Origin: CAZWKX01 sp964614095
GTDB taxonomy: Bacteria; Actinomycetota; Acidimicrobiia; Spongiisociales; UBA11373
Assembly: GCA_964614095.1 (NCBI GenBank)
Contig: CAZTJO010000012.1
Coordinates: 1 to 52,299 of the forward strand
DNA: 52,299 nt
Direction of reading: 5' to 3'
Shown here: piece after piece, positions 33,001-41,697 of the stretch
Layout: each line of letters begins with the position of its first letter
Position numbering within the stretch: position 1 is the first letter of the stretch
Made by a program: the position numbers and the translations under genes
Notes under the pieces: model-generated
Seen by the model: the letters and a program-made list of their open reading frames with translations, nothing else
Databases searched by the model: none
What the model was told of the DNA's origin: nothing

Positions 33001-35967
33001 ATGACAACGTCGCTTCCCGAGGTCCGGGTCGATCCCGATGCCTGGGATCAGGCGGTGGCGGCCCCAGACGGCCCTCAGCTCGTAGTCGCCGGCCCCGGCG
33101 CGGGAAAGACGGAGTTCCTGGTCAGACGTGCTCTACATCTCATCGAGGAGCACGGCGCCGCCCCCGAGAGCGTGCTTCTCCTCAGCTTCTCCCGGCGCGG
33201 CGCCGCCGACTTGCGCACCCGCATGACGGCACGTCTCGACCGCTCCCTCACCGTCATTCCCACCTCCACCTTCCATTCGTTTGCTCTCCGTCTTCTCGAG
33301 AGCCACGGCACTACACAGCCCGTGCCGACGCTGCTCACCGGTCCCGAGCAGGTGGCCCTGGTGGCACAGCTCCTCGACACAGAGGATCCGGCCTGCTGGC
33401 CCCTCCCCTTTCGTCCCCTTCTCACCACCAACACCTTCGCAGAGGAGGTCGCCGATTTTGTGCTCCGCTGCCAGGAATACCTCATCGGCCCGCACGAGCT
33501 GGCAAACCGCGCCGAGGAGCGTGCCGACTGGCGCGGGCTGCCGCAGTTCCTGGAGCGCTACCTGAGTGCGCTCACCGAACGAGGCCGCATCGACTACGGC
33601 ACCCTTCAGTCCACGGCAGTGCGGCTGCTCGAGCAGAGCGCCGTGCAGTCGCGAGTTGCCGAGCAGTTCCACCACGTGCTCGTGGACGAATACCAGGACA
33701 CGACTCCGGCTCAGGCCCGCCTCCTTCAGCAGCTGTACCGCCCGCACCGCAACCTCACCGTGGCCGGCGATCCCTACCAGTCCATCTACTCATTCAGAGG
33801 CGCCGAGCTCGGCAACGTGGCCGCATTCCCTCAGGATTTCCCTGATGCCGACGGCCGCCCTGCCCGCCGCATCGTGCTCACCGCGTCGTTCCGGGTTCCT
33901 GCCGAGATCCTCGAGGCTGCGGTCAGGGTCACCGCCGGCGGCGAGCTCCCCGGCGCCGCGGGGCCGGTGATCCCGGCGCCGGGCCGAGGCTCAGTGGAAA
34001 CCTACGGCTTCGATCAGCAGAGCCACGAGACCGAGTGGATCGCCTCACAGGCGCAGCGTCTGCACCTTCGCGATCGTATCCCGTACCGCCGCATGGCCGT
34101 GCTGGTACGCAGCAAGCGGCGGTTTCTGCCCGAAATGTCGCGAGCCTTGGAACGCCGGGGAGTGCCGCACGATGTCCCCGATCGCCGGCTTGTCGACCAC
34201 CCTGCCGTCCGGGTGGTGCTCGACGGCGCGAGCGCCGCGGCCGGGAGCGGACGCGAGCAGGCTGCCGCCCTGCGCCGCATCCTCCTGGGCCCGCTGTTTG
34301 CCCTGCCGCTCTCAGCCGTCCGTCAACTCGAGCGCGAGCAGGCCGCCGGTGGGGAGCCCTGGCACCAGTTGGTGCGCCAATCTGTTCCCGAGGGCGATGC
34401 GCTGGCCGACCTACTTGCCGAATCGCTCTGGGCCGTCGCTCTGCCCGCGGTGGAGGGGTTCTGGCATCTCTGGTCCCGCCTGCCGCAGTTTGTAGCCGCC
34501 GTCGCAGATCCGAGTCGCCGGCCCGATCGCGCCGCCTGGTCGTCGCTGGCCCAAGTGCTCGCTCGCCTCAATGAACGCGACACGCGGGCCACGCTGGCGG
34601 ACTATCTCCGCTGGAGCGAAGCCGAGGACTTTGAGGCCACCCCGCTGCTCGAATACGCCGCTCCCGACGAGGACCGCCTGGTTCTCACCACACTCCACCA
34701 GGCCAAGGGTGTGGAGTTTGATGTCGTGTTCATCGCCGATGCCGTAGAGGGGGTGTTCCCCGATCTGCGCCTGCGCGAGTCGCTGCTGGGCGTACGCCAT
34801 CTCCGGCAGAGTGATGACGCCTCTTCCTATGCCCGCTTCCGGCTCCAGGAGGAGATGCGCCTCGCCTACACGGCCATGTGCCGGGCCCGCCTGCGTGTCG
34901 TTTGGACCTGCACCAAGGACGCCGCCATGGAAGGAATGGGGCCGCCGAGCCGTTTCCTGCCGCTGGTGGCCGGTGTCGAAACCACCGCCGCCGCCACACT
35001 CCCACCCTCCGAGGATGCCGAGCCCACCACTCCCCTCGACGCCGAGGCGTGGCTGCGCCAAAAGGTGCGCAATCCCGCCGAGACGGAACCGGCCCGCCTT
35101 GCCGCCCTCGCCGCACTGGTGGGGCCTGGATCTTGGCGCAAGCGCCCGCCCGAGGAGTACGCCGGAGTCCTGGATGCGGGCCCGGACGACGGCCTGGTCC
35201 CCGAGAACGTTGAGATGTCTCCCAGCCAGGCCGACCTCTACCTCACCTGCCCGCGCCTCTATGCGTTTCGCCGCCGCCTCGGTGTCGACGACGCCGGCTC
35301 CCGTTACGCCACGCTCGGCACCCTCGTCCACGCTGTTCTCGAGTCGGTCGAGGGTGCCGCCCTGGCATCCGGCGCAGCCCACGGCACACTCGAAGGTGCC
35401 CTCGCCGAACTCGAGGAGCGATGGGATGCCACCCTCTTCGAAGGTGGGGAGTGGGCCGCGGCCTGGCGGCGGCGTGCCGAGGCCATGCTGCGCCATCTGT
35501 ACAACAACTGGCCAAGTGAGGCTCGTGTCGCCGCCGTCGAGTCTCCTCTCCGACTCGAGATCGACGGCATCCCGTGGCGAGGCAGGGCCGACCGTGTCGA
35601 GATCTCAAACGGTGCGGTGCGCATCGTCGACTACAAGACCGGAGCCACTCCCTACCGCGGCGAGGATGCCGCCGTATCGGTACAGCTCGGCTTCTATGTG
35701 CTGGCCGCCGCGGCCAATCCCGAGATAGCTTCGCTGGGCACCATCGATGCGGCCGAGTTCTGGTTCCCTGCGGCGTCAACCAAGGGCGTGGCCATACGCC
35801 GCCTCAATATCGAGCGGCTCGCCGAAGTCGCGGAGCTGATGCACCAGGCTGCCTCGGGCATTCAGGCCGAGGACTGGACACCAAACCCCGGCAGTCACTG
35901 CCGTACCTGCGGGGTCCGACGCGTTTGCCCCGAGTGGCCCGAGGGCAGAGAGGCGTACCGGACGTGA
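33001..35967 (+). CDS. adnA: AdnA-like helicase-nuclease subunit
   Basis: A 988-residue UvrD-type motor joined to a RecB-type nuclease. Walker A VAGPGAGKT (from 30), SFSRRGAADLRTRM (motif Ia), VDEYQDTTPAQ (Walker B, near 230), GDPYQSIYSFRGAE (motif III), TTLHQAKGVEFDVV (motif V region), then from about 740 the nuclease: SPSQADLYLTCPRLYAFRRR, GRADRVEISNGAVRIVDYK (D-x-K site) and CRTCGVRRVCPEW. With the next gene it forms an AdnAB-like end-processing machine for double-strand breaks, the actinobacterial counterpart of RecBCD/AddAB. First place in the pair and loop wording match AdnA. ATG 33001 is preferred over GTG 32992 because of the -10 spacing. Confidence 0.88.
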   Translation: MTTSLPEVRVDPDAWDQAVAAPDGPQLVVAGPGAGKTEFLVRRALHLIEEHGAAPESVLLLSFSRRGAADLRTRMTARLDRSLTVIPTSTFHSFALRLLESHGTTQPVPTLLTGPEQVALVAQLLDTEDPACWPLPFRPLLTTNTFAEEVADFVLRCQEYLIGPHELANRAEERADWRGLPQFLERYLSALTERGRIDYGTLQSTAVRLLEQSAVQSRVAEQFHHVLVDEYQDTTPAQARLLQQLYRPHRNLTVAGDPYQSIYSFRGAELGNVAAFPQDFPDADGRPARRIVLTASFRVPAEILEAAVRVTAGGELPGAAGPVIPAPGRGSVETYGFDQQSHETEWIASQAQRLHLRDRIPYRRMAVLVRSKRRFLPEMSRALERRGVPHDVPDRRLVDHPAVRVVLDGASAAAGSGREQAAALRRILLGPLFALPLSAVRQLEREQAAGGEPWHQLVRQSVPEGDALADLLAESLWAVALPAVEGFWHLWSRLPQFVAAVADPSRRPDRAAWSSLAQVLARLNERDTRATLADYLRWSEAEDFEATPLLEYAAPDEDRLVLTTLHQAKGVEFDVVFIADAVEGVFPDLRLRESLLGVRHLRQSDDASSYARFRLQEEMRLAYTAMCRARLRVVWTCTKDAAMEGMGPPSRFLPLVAGVETTAAATLPPSEDAEPTTPLDAEAWLRQKVRNPAETEPARLAALAALVGPGSWRKRPPEEYAGVLDAGPDDGLVPENVEMSPSQADLYLTCPRLYAFRRRLGVDDAGSRYATLGTLVHAVLESVEGAALASGAAHGTLEGALAELEERWDATLFEGGEWAAAWRRRAEAMLRHLYNNWPSEARVAAVESPLRLEIDGIPWRGRADRVEISNGAVRIVDYKTGATPYRGEDAAVSVQLGFYVLAAAANPEIASLGTIDAAEFWFPAASTKGVAIRRLNIERLAEVAELMHQAASGIQAEDWTPNPGSHCRTCGVRRVCPEWPEGREAYRT

Positions 35968-38900
35968 CCTTCTCTCCGACCTCCGAGCAGCAGAAGATCG
36001 TCGACTACCCGCTGCTGCCTCTGCGGGTGACGGCGGGCGCCGGCACGGGCAAGACCACAACCATGGCCCTCCGCCTTGCCGCTCTGGTCCGCAATCAGGA
36101 CATCGCCCCGGAGCAGGCCCTGGGCATCACCTTCACCAACAAAGCCGCGGCCGAGCTCGCCGACCGGCTGCGCACCCACCTGCCCGAGCTGGCCGGCACT
36201 GGCCGAGAAGTCGAGGTGAACACCTATCACGGCTTCGCCCACTCCCTGCTGATCGAGTTCGGCCCTCTTGTGGGCCTCGAACGCGGCACGGCCGTCATCA
36301 CCCCCGGCTACTCGCGCCAGCTGCTGCGCGAGGCGCTCGGCTCCGGCCCGCACTTCGCCCTCGATCTCACTGCTCCCGGCGCTCGCGTCGACGAGCTCGT
36401 CACCCTGTCGGGACAGCTGGGCGATCACCTGGTGGACCCCTCCGACCTGCTGCAGCCGGCACCCGCCGACGACGAGGTCGCTCAGCAGAGAGCCGAGATG
36501 GCCGCCGCCCTCGCCGTCTACTCGCAGCGCAAACGAGACCTAGGCGTGGTCGATTACGCCGACATGATCTCCCAGTGCCACCGCCTTCTCGACCAGCACC
36601 CGGCCATCGCCGAGCGGATCCGCCTTCGCTACCGGGCGGTTCTCCTCGACGAGTACCAGGACACGAATCCGGCGCAGCGCGAATTGCTGCGCCGGATCTT
36701 CGGGTCGGGGTTCCCCGTAACCGCCGTCGGTGACGTGGACCAGACGATCTACCAGTGGCGGGGCGCCTCACTCGAGAACTTCAGCCGGTTCCCCGAGTAC
36801 TTCGCCAACGCCGACGGAACCCCATCGGCCACCCGGCAACTCTCGCGCAACCGGCGATCGGCCACCCGCATCATCGAGCTGGCCAATCTGGTCCGTTCCG
36901 AGATCGACGAGCGGGGAGGTCTCGATCGGCTGCGTGCCCTCGACGACGCCCCGGAGGGCACGGTCGCCACCGGCTGGTTCCACGGTGCGCTCGACGAGGC
37001 CCGCGGTCTCGCCGAGGAGGTCTGTCGGCTACACGATGAGGACGGGGTGGCATGGCAGGACGTAGGGGTGCTCTTCAGGCGCCACAGTCACATCAGCCTG
37101 ATCCGGGACGCCCTGGAGCAGCGTGGTGTTCCCGTCGAGGTGGCGTCCCTCGGTGGGCTGCTCGATGTTCCGGAGGTGGCCGATCTCCACGCCTGGCTCC
37201 GCCTGATGGGCAGGCCCGACGATGCCACCGCACTCGTCCGGGTGCTGCTCGGCGCTCACTACCGCCTCGGACTGGGCGACCTGGCGCCCCTCGCCGCCTG
37301 GACTCACCGGCAACGGGGCGACGACGAGAGCGGCGAAGGCGTGGGCTGGGCAATGCTCGAGGCCATCGATCATCTCGACGAATGTGCCGGCCTCAGCAAC
37401 GAGGCGGCCACACGGCTGCAGCGCTTCGCCGATGTGTATCGCGAGCTGTTGACCGTCGCCCAAGGGGCCAGCCTGGTAGAGCTGAGCCGGCGCATACTCG
37501 ATCGCACCGGCGCCTGGCCCGAGGTGGAGGCTCTGGATGATGCGGCGCGACTGTCGGCCCGACTGAACCTCTACCGCTTCCTCGACGTCGCCGAGCAATG
37601 GAGCCCGCTCGAGGGGGCATCCTGCCTAGACGCGTTTCTCGACTACCTGGACCTGCTGGCCGAAGACACGGCCGGCGACGAACTGGATACCGCCCGCCTC
37701 GGCGGCGAGGACGCGGTGGCTCTGCTCACCGTACACCGGGCCAAGGGTCTGGAATGGAGGGTCGTGTTCCTGCCCGCCGTTTGCGAGACGGTGTTCCCGG
37801 GCCAGGCCCGAACCTATGAAGACCCCATCGCCCGCGCCCGATTCCTGCCCTACGAGCGCCGCCTTGATGCCGCTTCCCTCCCCATACTGCCCATTGACGA
37901 AAAAGAGCGCCGCGCCGTGTTGCAGCAGCGACACGCCGACGAGGAATGGCGCATCGCCTATGTGGCGGTGACCCGGGCCAAGGAACGGCTCGTGTGCACC
38001 GGCGCCTTCTGGTACACGGAGAAGCGGCACAAGGAGCCCAGCGCCCTGTTTCGCCTGGCCGCCAGCCTGGAATCGGCCGAGTCAATCGCCGAGACGGCGG
38101 AGCCGGGGGATCCTCCCCCGCCCCATCGCTTTGATGCCGATGCCCACGCTCCCGATCCACACTTTGCCGACGGCTGGCGCCAGACCCTGCGTAGGTCGGT
38201 TGTGGAACCCGAACTGCCGCGCCGCCTCGCCGCGGAACACGGCATCACCGCCGCCTTTGACGACGCCCTCGGCCAACTGAACACGGTGCTCAACGGGCTG
38301 CCCGAGGAGGGACCGGCGCAGCCGCCGGACCGCCCCTTCCGCACCTCGGTGACCGGGCTCGTCACCTACGCCCGCTGCCCTCGGCGATTCCACTGGAGCG
38401 ACATAGATCGGCTCCCGCGCCGACCCTCCTCCGGTCTCCGCAGGGGCACCGAGCTCCACCGCCGCATCGAGTTGCACAACCGCGGTTCGGTGCCACTCGA
38501 GGAAGCGGATCACGGCTTCTACGATCTTCCCGCCGACGCCGGCTCGAGGCTCGGGAGCGGCGGCTTCGCCGCGTTTGTGAAATCGCGTTTTGCCGCAGCC
38601 CGGCCTCTGCTCATCGAGGCACCTTTCGAGTTGAAGGTCGGCGATGCTCTGGTTGCCGGACGTATCGACGCCGTGTACCAACCCGAGCCGGGTCAGTGGG
38701 AGATCGTCGACTTCAAGAGCGGGCGTCCCCGGCACGACCCCGCATCACGAGTGCAACTCGAGGCCTACGCCGTGGCCGTCCAGGACGCCAACTTCGCCGT
38801 GGGGCGGCCGCAACACACCAGGGTGACCTTCGCCTTCCTCGGCAACGGCGTCGTCGAGCACAGCGAGGACGCTGACGAAGCCTGGGTGACCGCCGCCAGA

Positions 38901-39032
38901 AGCCACCTGAGCGAGCTGGTCGCCGGCGCCGCCAGCGGTGCAAAAACCCCGGCTCCGTCGGAGGCGTGCCGTCACTGCGACTTCGCCCGTTTCTGCCCCG
39001 AGGGCACGGCCTGGCTTGCCGGTCACAGTTAG
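35964..39032 (+). CDS. adnB: AdnB-like helicase-nuclease subunit
   Basis: A 1022-residue partner of the preceding gene, starting GTG 35964 in a GTGA overlap with its stop. Motor motifs: Walker A TAGAGTGKTTT (from 24), TFTNKAAAELADRLR, LDEYQDTNPAQRE, VDQTIYQWRGASLENF, and TVHRAKGLEWRVVFLPAV. The C-terminal nuclease from about 800 has CPRRFHW, GRIDAVYQPEPGQWEIVDFK and CRHCDFARFCPEG, so all four iron-sulfur Cys and the catalytic D-x-K are present. Both subunits therefore keep motor and nuclease sites, the AdnAB plan. The long frame upstream of 35964 is shadow. Confidence 0.9.
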   Translation: MTFSPTSEQQKIVDYPLLPLRVTAGAGTGKTTTMALRLAALVRNQDIAPEQALGITFTNKAAAELADRLRTHLPELAGTGREVEVNTYHGFAHSLLIEFGPLVGLERGTAVITPGYSRQLLREALGSGPHFALDLTAPGARVDELVTLSGQLGDHLVDPSDLLQPAPADDEVAQQRAEMAAALAVYSQRKRDLGVVDYADMISQCHRLLDQHPAIAERIRLRYRAVLLDEYQDTNPAQRELLRRIFGSGFPVTAVGDVDQTIYQWRGASLENFSRFPEYFANADGTPSATRQLSRNRRSATRIIELANLVRSEIDERGGLDRLRALDDAPEGTVATGWFHGALDEARGLAEEVCRLHDEDGVAWQDVGVLFRRHSHISLIRDALEQRGVPVEVASLGGLLDVPEVADLHAWLRLMGRPDDATALVRVLLGAHYRLGLGDLAPLAAWTHRQRGDDESGEGVGWAMLEAIDHLDECAGLSNEAATRLQRFADVYRELLTVAQGASLVELSRRILDRTGAWPEVEALDDAARLSARLNLYRFLDVAEQWSPLEGASCLDAFLDYLDLLAEDTAGDELDTARLGGEDAVALLTVHRAKGLEWRVVFLPAVCETVFPGQARTYEDPIARARFLPYERRLDAASLPILPIDEKERRAVLQQRHADEEWRIAYVAVTRAKERLVCTGAFWYTEKRHKEPSALFRLAASLESAESIAETAEPGDPPPPHRFDADAHAPDPHFADGWRQTLRRSVVEPELPRRLAAEHGITAAFDDALGQLNTVLNGLPEEGPAQPPDRPFRTSVTGLVTYARCPRRFHWSDIDRLPRRPSSGLRRGTELHRRIELHNRGSVPLEEADHGFYDLPADAGSRLGSGGFAAFVKSRFAAARPLLIEAPFELKVGDALVAGRIDAVYQPEPGQWEIVDFKSGRPRHDPASRVQLEAYAVAVQDANFAVGRPQHTRVTFAFLGNGVVEHSEDADEAWVTAARSHLSELVAGAASGAKTPAPSEACRHCDFARFCPEGTAWLAGHS

Positions 39033-39051
39033 ATCAGCGACGAAGACGGCC

Positions 39052-39507
39052 TCACTGCACCCGGCCGCCGGCCACATCCAGAATCAGCGTGACCGGGCCT
39101 TCATTGACCAACTCGACGTCCATCATCGCGCCGAAAACGCCGGTGCTGCAGGTGACCCCGGCAGCACCAACCGCAGCGGCCACAGCGTCAACGAGCGGCT
39201 CGGCCAGCTCCGGGGCCGCCGCTGCGCTGAAGGACGGACGCCGCCCCTTGCGCACGTCGCCGAGCAGCGTGAACTGGCTCACCAGAAGCACCTCTCCCCC
39301 AGCATCAACGACCGACTGATTCATCCGGCGTTCCCGGTCGGGGAAGACCCGCATCGAGACGATCTTTTCGGCGAGGGCAGCAGCATCCTCCACCGTGTCG
39401 CCCTCGGCGGCACCGACCAGTACCAGGAGGCCGTGACCTATCTCGGCGATGGTGCCACCTTCCACACGCACGCACGCCCGTCCCACTCGCTGCACCACTG
39501 CGCGCAT
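39052..39507 (-). CDS. dtd: D-aminoacyl-tRNA deacylase
   Basis: A 151-residue DTD that removes D-amino acids (and glycine from tRNAAla) from tRNA. MRAVVQRVGRACVRVEG, VLLVSQFTLLGDVRKGRRPS (S-Q-x-T site) and LVNEGPVTLILD (cross-subunit GPVT motif) are diagnostic. It is convergent with adnB, 19 bases apart, and lies four bases after the FlgM-like gene. Confidence 0.95.
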   Translation of the reverse strand: MRAVVQRVGRACVRVEGGTIAEIGHGLLVLVGAAEGDTVEDAAALAEKIVSMRVFPDRERRMNQSVVDAGGEVLLVSQFTLLGDVRKGRRPSFSAAAAPELAEPLVDAVAAAVGAAGVTCSTGVFGAMMDVELVNEGPVTLILDVAGGRVQ

Positions 39508-39511
39508 GGCG

Positions 39512-39703
39512 TCACCTCCGATCCGCCAGCCTATCGCCCTCCCCGGGATTCCCCCGGCGAAAGAAGCTCACGATGGCGTCGGCCACATCTTCGGCCCGGA
39601 TCTTGTAGGCCCCCTGCGCCACGGCGGTCGCAATCTTGGCGATCTCCCGCTCCCGGCACCGCCTCGTCTCGGCGTCCAGCGGCAGGGGCAGCCGGGAAGT
39701 CAT
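39512..39703 (-). CDS. FlgM-like anti-sigma-domain protein
   Basis: A 63-residue protein. Its C-terminal part, REREIAKIATAVAQGAYKIR then AEDVADAIVSFFRR, follows the sigma-28-binding half of FlgM (helix, A/G-x-Y, then an I/V-A helix). FlgM binds sigma-28 (FliA) to hold back late flagellar genes; nothing flagellar is in the window, so the target is unknown. I use ATG 39703 because GGGAGGG lies just upstream; GTG 39736 would add 11 residues. Likely co-transcribed with dtd. Confidence 0.6.
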   Translation of the reverse strand: MTSRLPLPLDAETRRCREREIAKIATAVAQGAYKIRAEDVADAIVSFFRRGNPGEGDRLADRR

Positions 39704-39757
39704 GGCCCTCCCTCTCCCCTCGGCCTCACGTCGCACCGCGTCTCCGTCATCTCGGAT

Positions 39758-40219
39758 CTACCTTCCCAAGGAAGACGGAAGCGGTTTGGCCAGCATGCGG
39801 AGGGCGACGGACGACACCACTGCGCTCACCGCCACCAGCATGATGGCCCCGGCACGCTTACCGCCGGTGATCAGCTCGAGATCCAGAACGAGGCCGGCAA
39901 GAGCAATGACCACACTGAGCCGGGTGGCCAGGATCACCCCGGCAGCCAGCGACTCTCGCAGCGAAAAGCGCCGCACCATCAGGAACGGCCCCAGCTCGGC
40001 GAGGAAGACCAGCAATCCCTCGCCGGCCTCGCTGAAGCCCAGCCGCGGGCCCACCACGACGCCGAGGAGGATCTCCAGCACGATTGCGGGAAGACCCACC
40101 CGGCCTACAACCAGCGGGATGGCAGAAGCGGCGGCGGCGATGAGGATCAGCGACACCGGGATGGCGATGCCGTGCCGCCCGCCGTCCCGAGCCAGAACGG
40201 GGTCAATGGTTTCGATCAT
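39758..40219 (-). CDS. shortened CPA2-type cation/proton antiporter
   Basis: A 153-residue membrane protein that looks like both ends of a CPA2 antiporter with the centre removed. The start (IPLVVGRVGLPAIVLEILLG and VVVGPRLGF) matches the first helices of the family. GLLVFLAELGPFLMVRRFSL then jumps to the last helices, ending ISVVIALAGLVLDLELI-like text and a MLVAVSAVVSSVALRML helix. Normal members have about 380 residues, 10 or more helices and an ND or DD transport site, which is absent here. It overlaps the RCK/USP gene by ATGA, the usual partner. It is either a true in-frame deletion or an assembly error. Confidence 0.65.
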   Translation of the reverse strand: MIETIDPVLARDGGRHGIAIPVSLILIAAAASAIPLVVGRVGLPAIVLEILLGVVVGPRLGFSEAGEGLLVFLAELGPFLMVRRFSLRESLAAGVILATRLSVVIALAGLVLDLELITGGKRAGAIMLVAVSAVVSSVALRMLAKPLPSSLGR

Positions 40220-41652
40220 CCGGCCGAGGCGGGGACCAGGAGCACCGAACACGGGACCCGGCGCAGAAGCTGCCCGCTGGCACCCGGCCGCGGTAGCGAG
40301 GGAGCCCGCTCCGGCAGGCCCAACACCAGCAGCGACGCCTCGGCGGCCGCCTCCTCGACGACCCGAACCAGGCCACCCTGACGGATCCGCCGGTGCACCG
40401 GCACATCCTGAACCGCTGCCTCCTCCCGGACGAGTGAGAGCGCCTGCTGTGCCGATTCCCTCCCCTCACTCCGGAACGAGGAGATCGCGGCAACGGCGGT
40501 GACATCTCCTCGAGCATGGGCGGCAAGGTCGACGGCAGCCCGCGCCGCCGCCAGACCCAACGGCGTGGTGCGGGCGGGAGCCACCACGTGCTGGTACGGG
40601 AAACTCCCCCTGGAGAACAACACCGGCCGCCGCAGCCGAGCCGCAGTCCGCAGTGCACGAACCGAACGTGCCCTTCCCAACAGCCCAGGAGCAGGGGCCG
40701 GGAACACGATGACCCCCACACCCTCGTCTACCACGACGGCGTCCAGGGCACGGGCGGGCGCTCTAGCCACCGGCCGGAAGTGCACTTCGACGTCGCCCCG
40801 GAGCCCCTCGATCTCCGCCAGCAACGACTCGACCTCGGCCGCCTGCGCCTCGTCACGTATGCTCTCCAGGCGGCGGTGCACGATCACCACCGACGTCGCC
40901 CGGCTGTTGCGGGTCAGAGCCAGAGCTTCGGGGATTGGTCCCGCCAAATCGCTGCGCCTGGTCAGCATCACCGCCACTCTCTTCCCGAAGTCGAGAGGGA
41001 ACCGAGCCTCTGTGGGTGTAAAAGTGCGCACGATCCGGGGGTACTCGCTGGCCGGTCCCACCACGGTGACTTCGTCGCCCAGCTTCAACACGGTGTTGCC
41101 GTGTGGCACGATGAGGTGGCCGTCACGAAGCACCGAAGCCACCAGCCAATTCCCCCGCCTCAGCTCGTGCAGCGCGACGCCGAGCACCGGGCTGTCCTCG
41201 ACGATGCGGAACTCCACGGCCTCAGCACGCCCAACGGCAAACGAGGTCGACGCCACCGGGCGCGGCTCGAGCCTCTGCTCGATGAACCTGGCGGCAAGAC
41301 CATCAGGGGCAAAGGCGGGCACCTGGAGCTGGCGGTACTCGGGGAGGCTCGCCGACGAGGCGGCCACGGCCGCGATGCGCATAAGGCCGGCCCGCAGGGC
41401 CAGCCGGCACACCTCGATGTTCACCTGGTCATCGTCGGTGGCGGCAACAACCGCGTCGGCATCCTTAAGACCGGCGCGACGCAGCGTCACCCGGCTCGAG
41501 CCGTCGCCGCGCAAGACTTCCACCGGGCGCACCGCCGCAGCCAGCTCAAGCCGCTCCTCGTCGGGATCAACGACGACAATCTCCCACAGGTCGCTGAGGC
41601 GTCCGAGCAGTTCGCGGGCGCTGCCGCCGGCCCCGACCACTATCGCCTTCAT
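40216..41652 (-). CDS. RCK (TrkA-type) regulator with USP-like domains
   Basis: A 478-residue cytosolic regulator. Residues 1-120 are an RCK_N (TrkA-N) Rossmann domain: VVGAGGSARELLGRL and GDGSSRVTLRRAGLKDADAV. An RCK_C follows at about 140-215 (PVLGVALHELRRGNWLV, GDEVTVVGP). The remaining 260 residues look like two universal-stress-type domains, ending VLGLPERAPSLP and CSVLLVPAS. It would sense nucleotides and gate the antiporter encoded next (ATGA overlap). The start is ATG 41652 with GGAGGG upstream. Confidence 0.85.
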   Translation of the reverse strand: MKAIVVGAGGSARELLGRLSDLWEIVVVDPDEERLELAAAVRPVEVLRGDGSSRVTLRRAGLKDADAVVAATDDDQVNIEVCRLALRAGLMRIAAVAASSASLPEYRQLQVPAFAPDGLAARFIEQRLEPRPVASTSFAVGRAEAVEFRIVEDSPVLGVALHELRRGNWLVASVLRDGHLIVPHGNTVLKLGDEVTVVGPASEYPRIVRTFTPTEARFPLDFGKRVAVMLTRRSDLAGPIPEALALTRNSRATSVVIVHRRLESIRDEAQAAEVESLLAEIEGLRGDVEVHFRPVARAPARALDAVVVDEGVGVIVFPAPAPGLLGRARSVRALRTAARLRRPVLFSRGSFPYQHVVAPARTTPLGLAAARAAVDLAAHARGDVTAVAAISSFRSEGRESAQQALSLVREEAAVQDVPVHRRIRQGGLVRVVEEAAAEASLLVLGLPERAPSLPRPGASGQLLRRVPCSVLLVPASAG

Positions 41653-41697
41653 CTACTCACTTCCCTCCACCCGGCCGCCGCCGCTATCTTCGCCGCT

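Noticed and set aside
35574..35963. Upstream extension of the adnB frame
   Set aside because: Arg-rich shadow of the adnA nuclease domain; the conserved start is at 35964.
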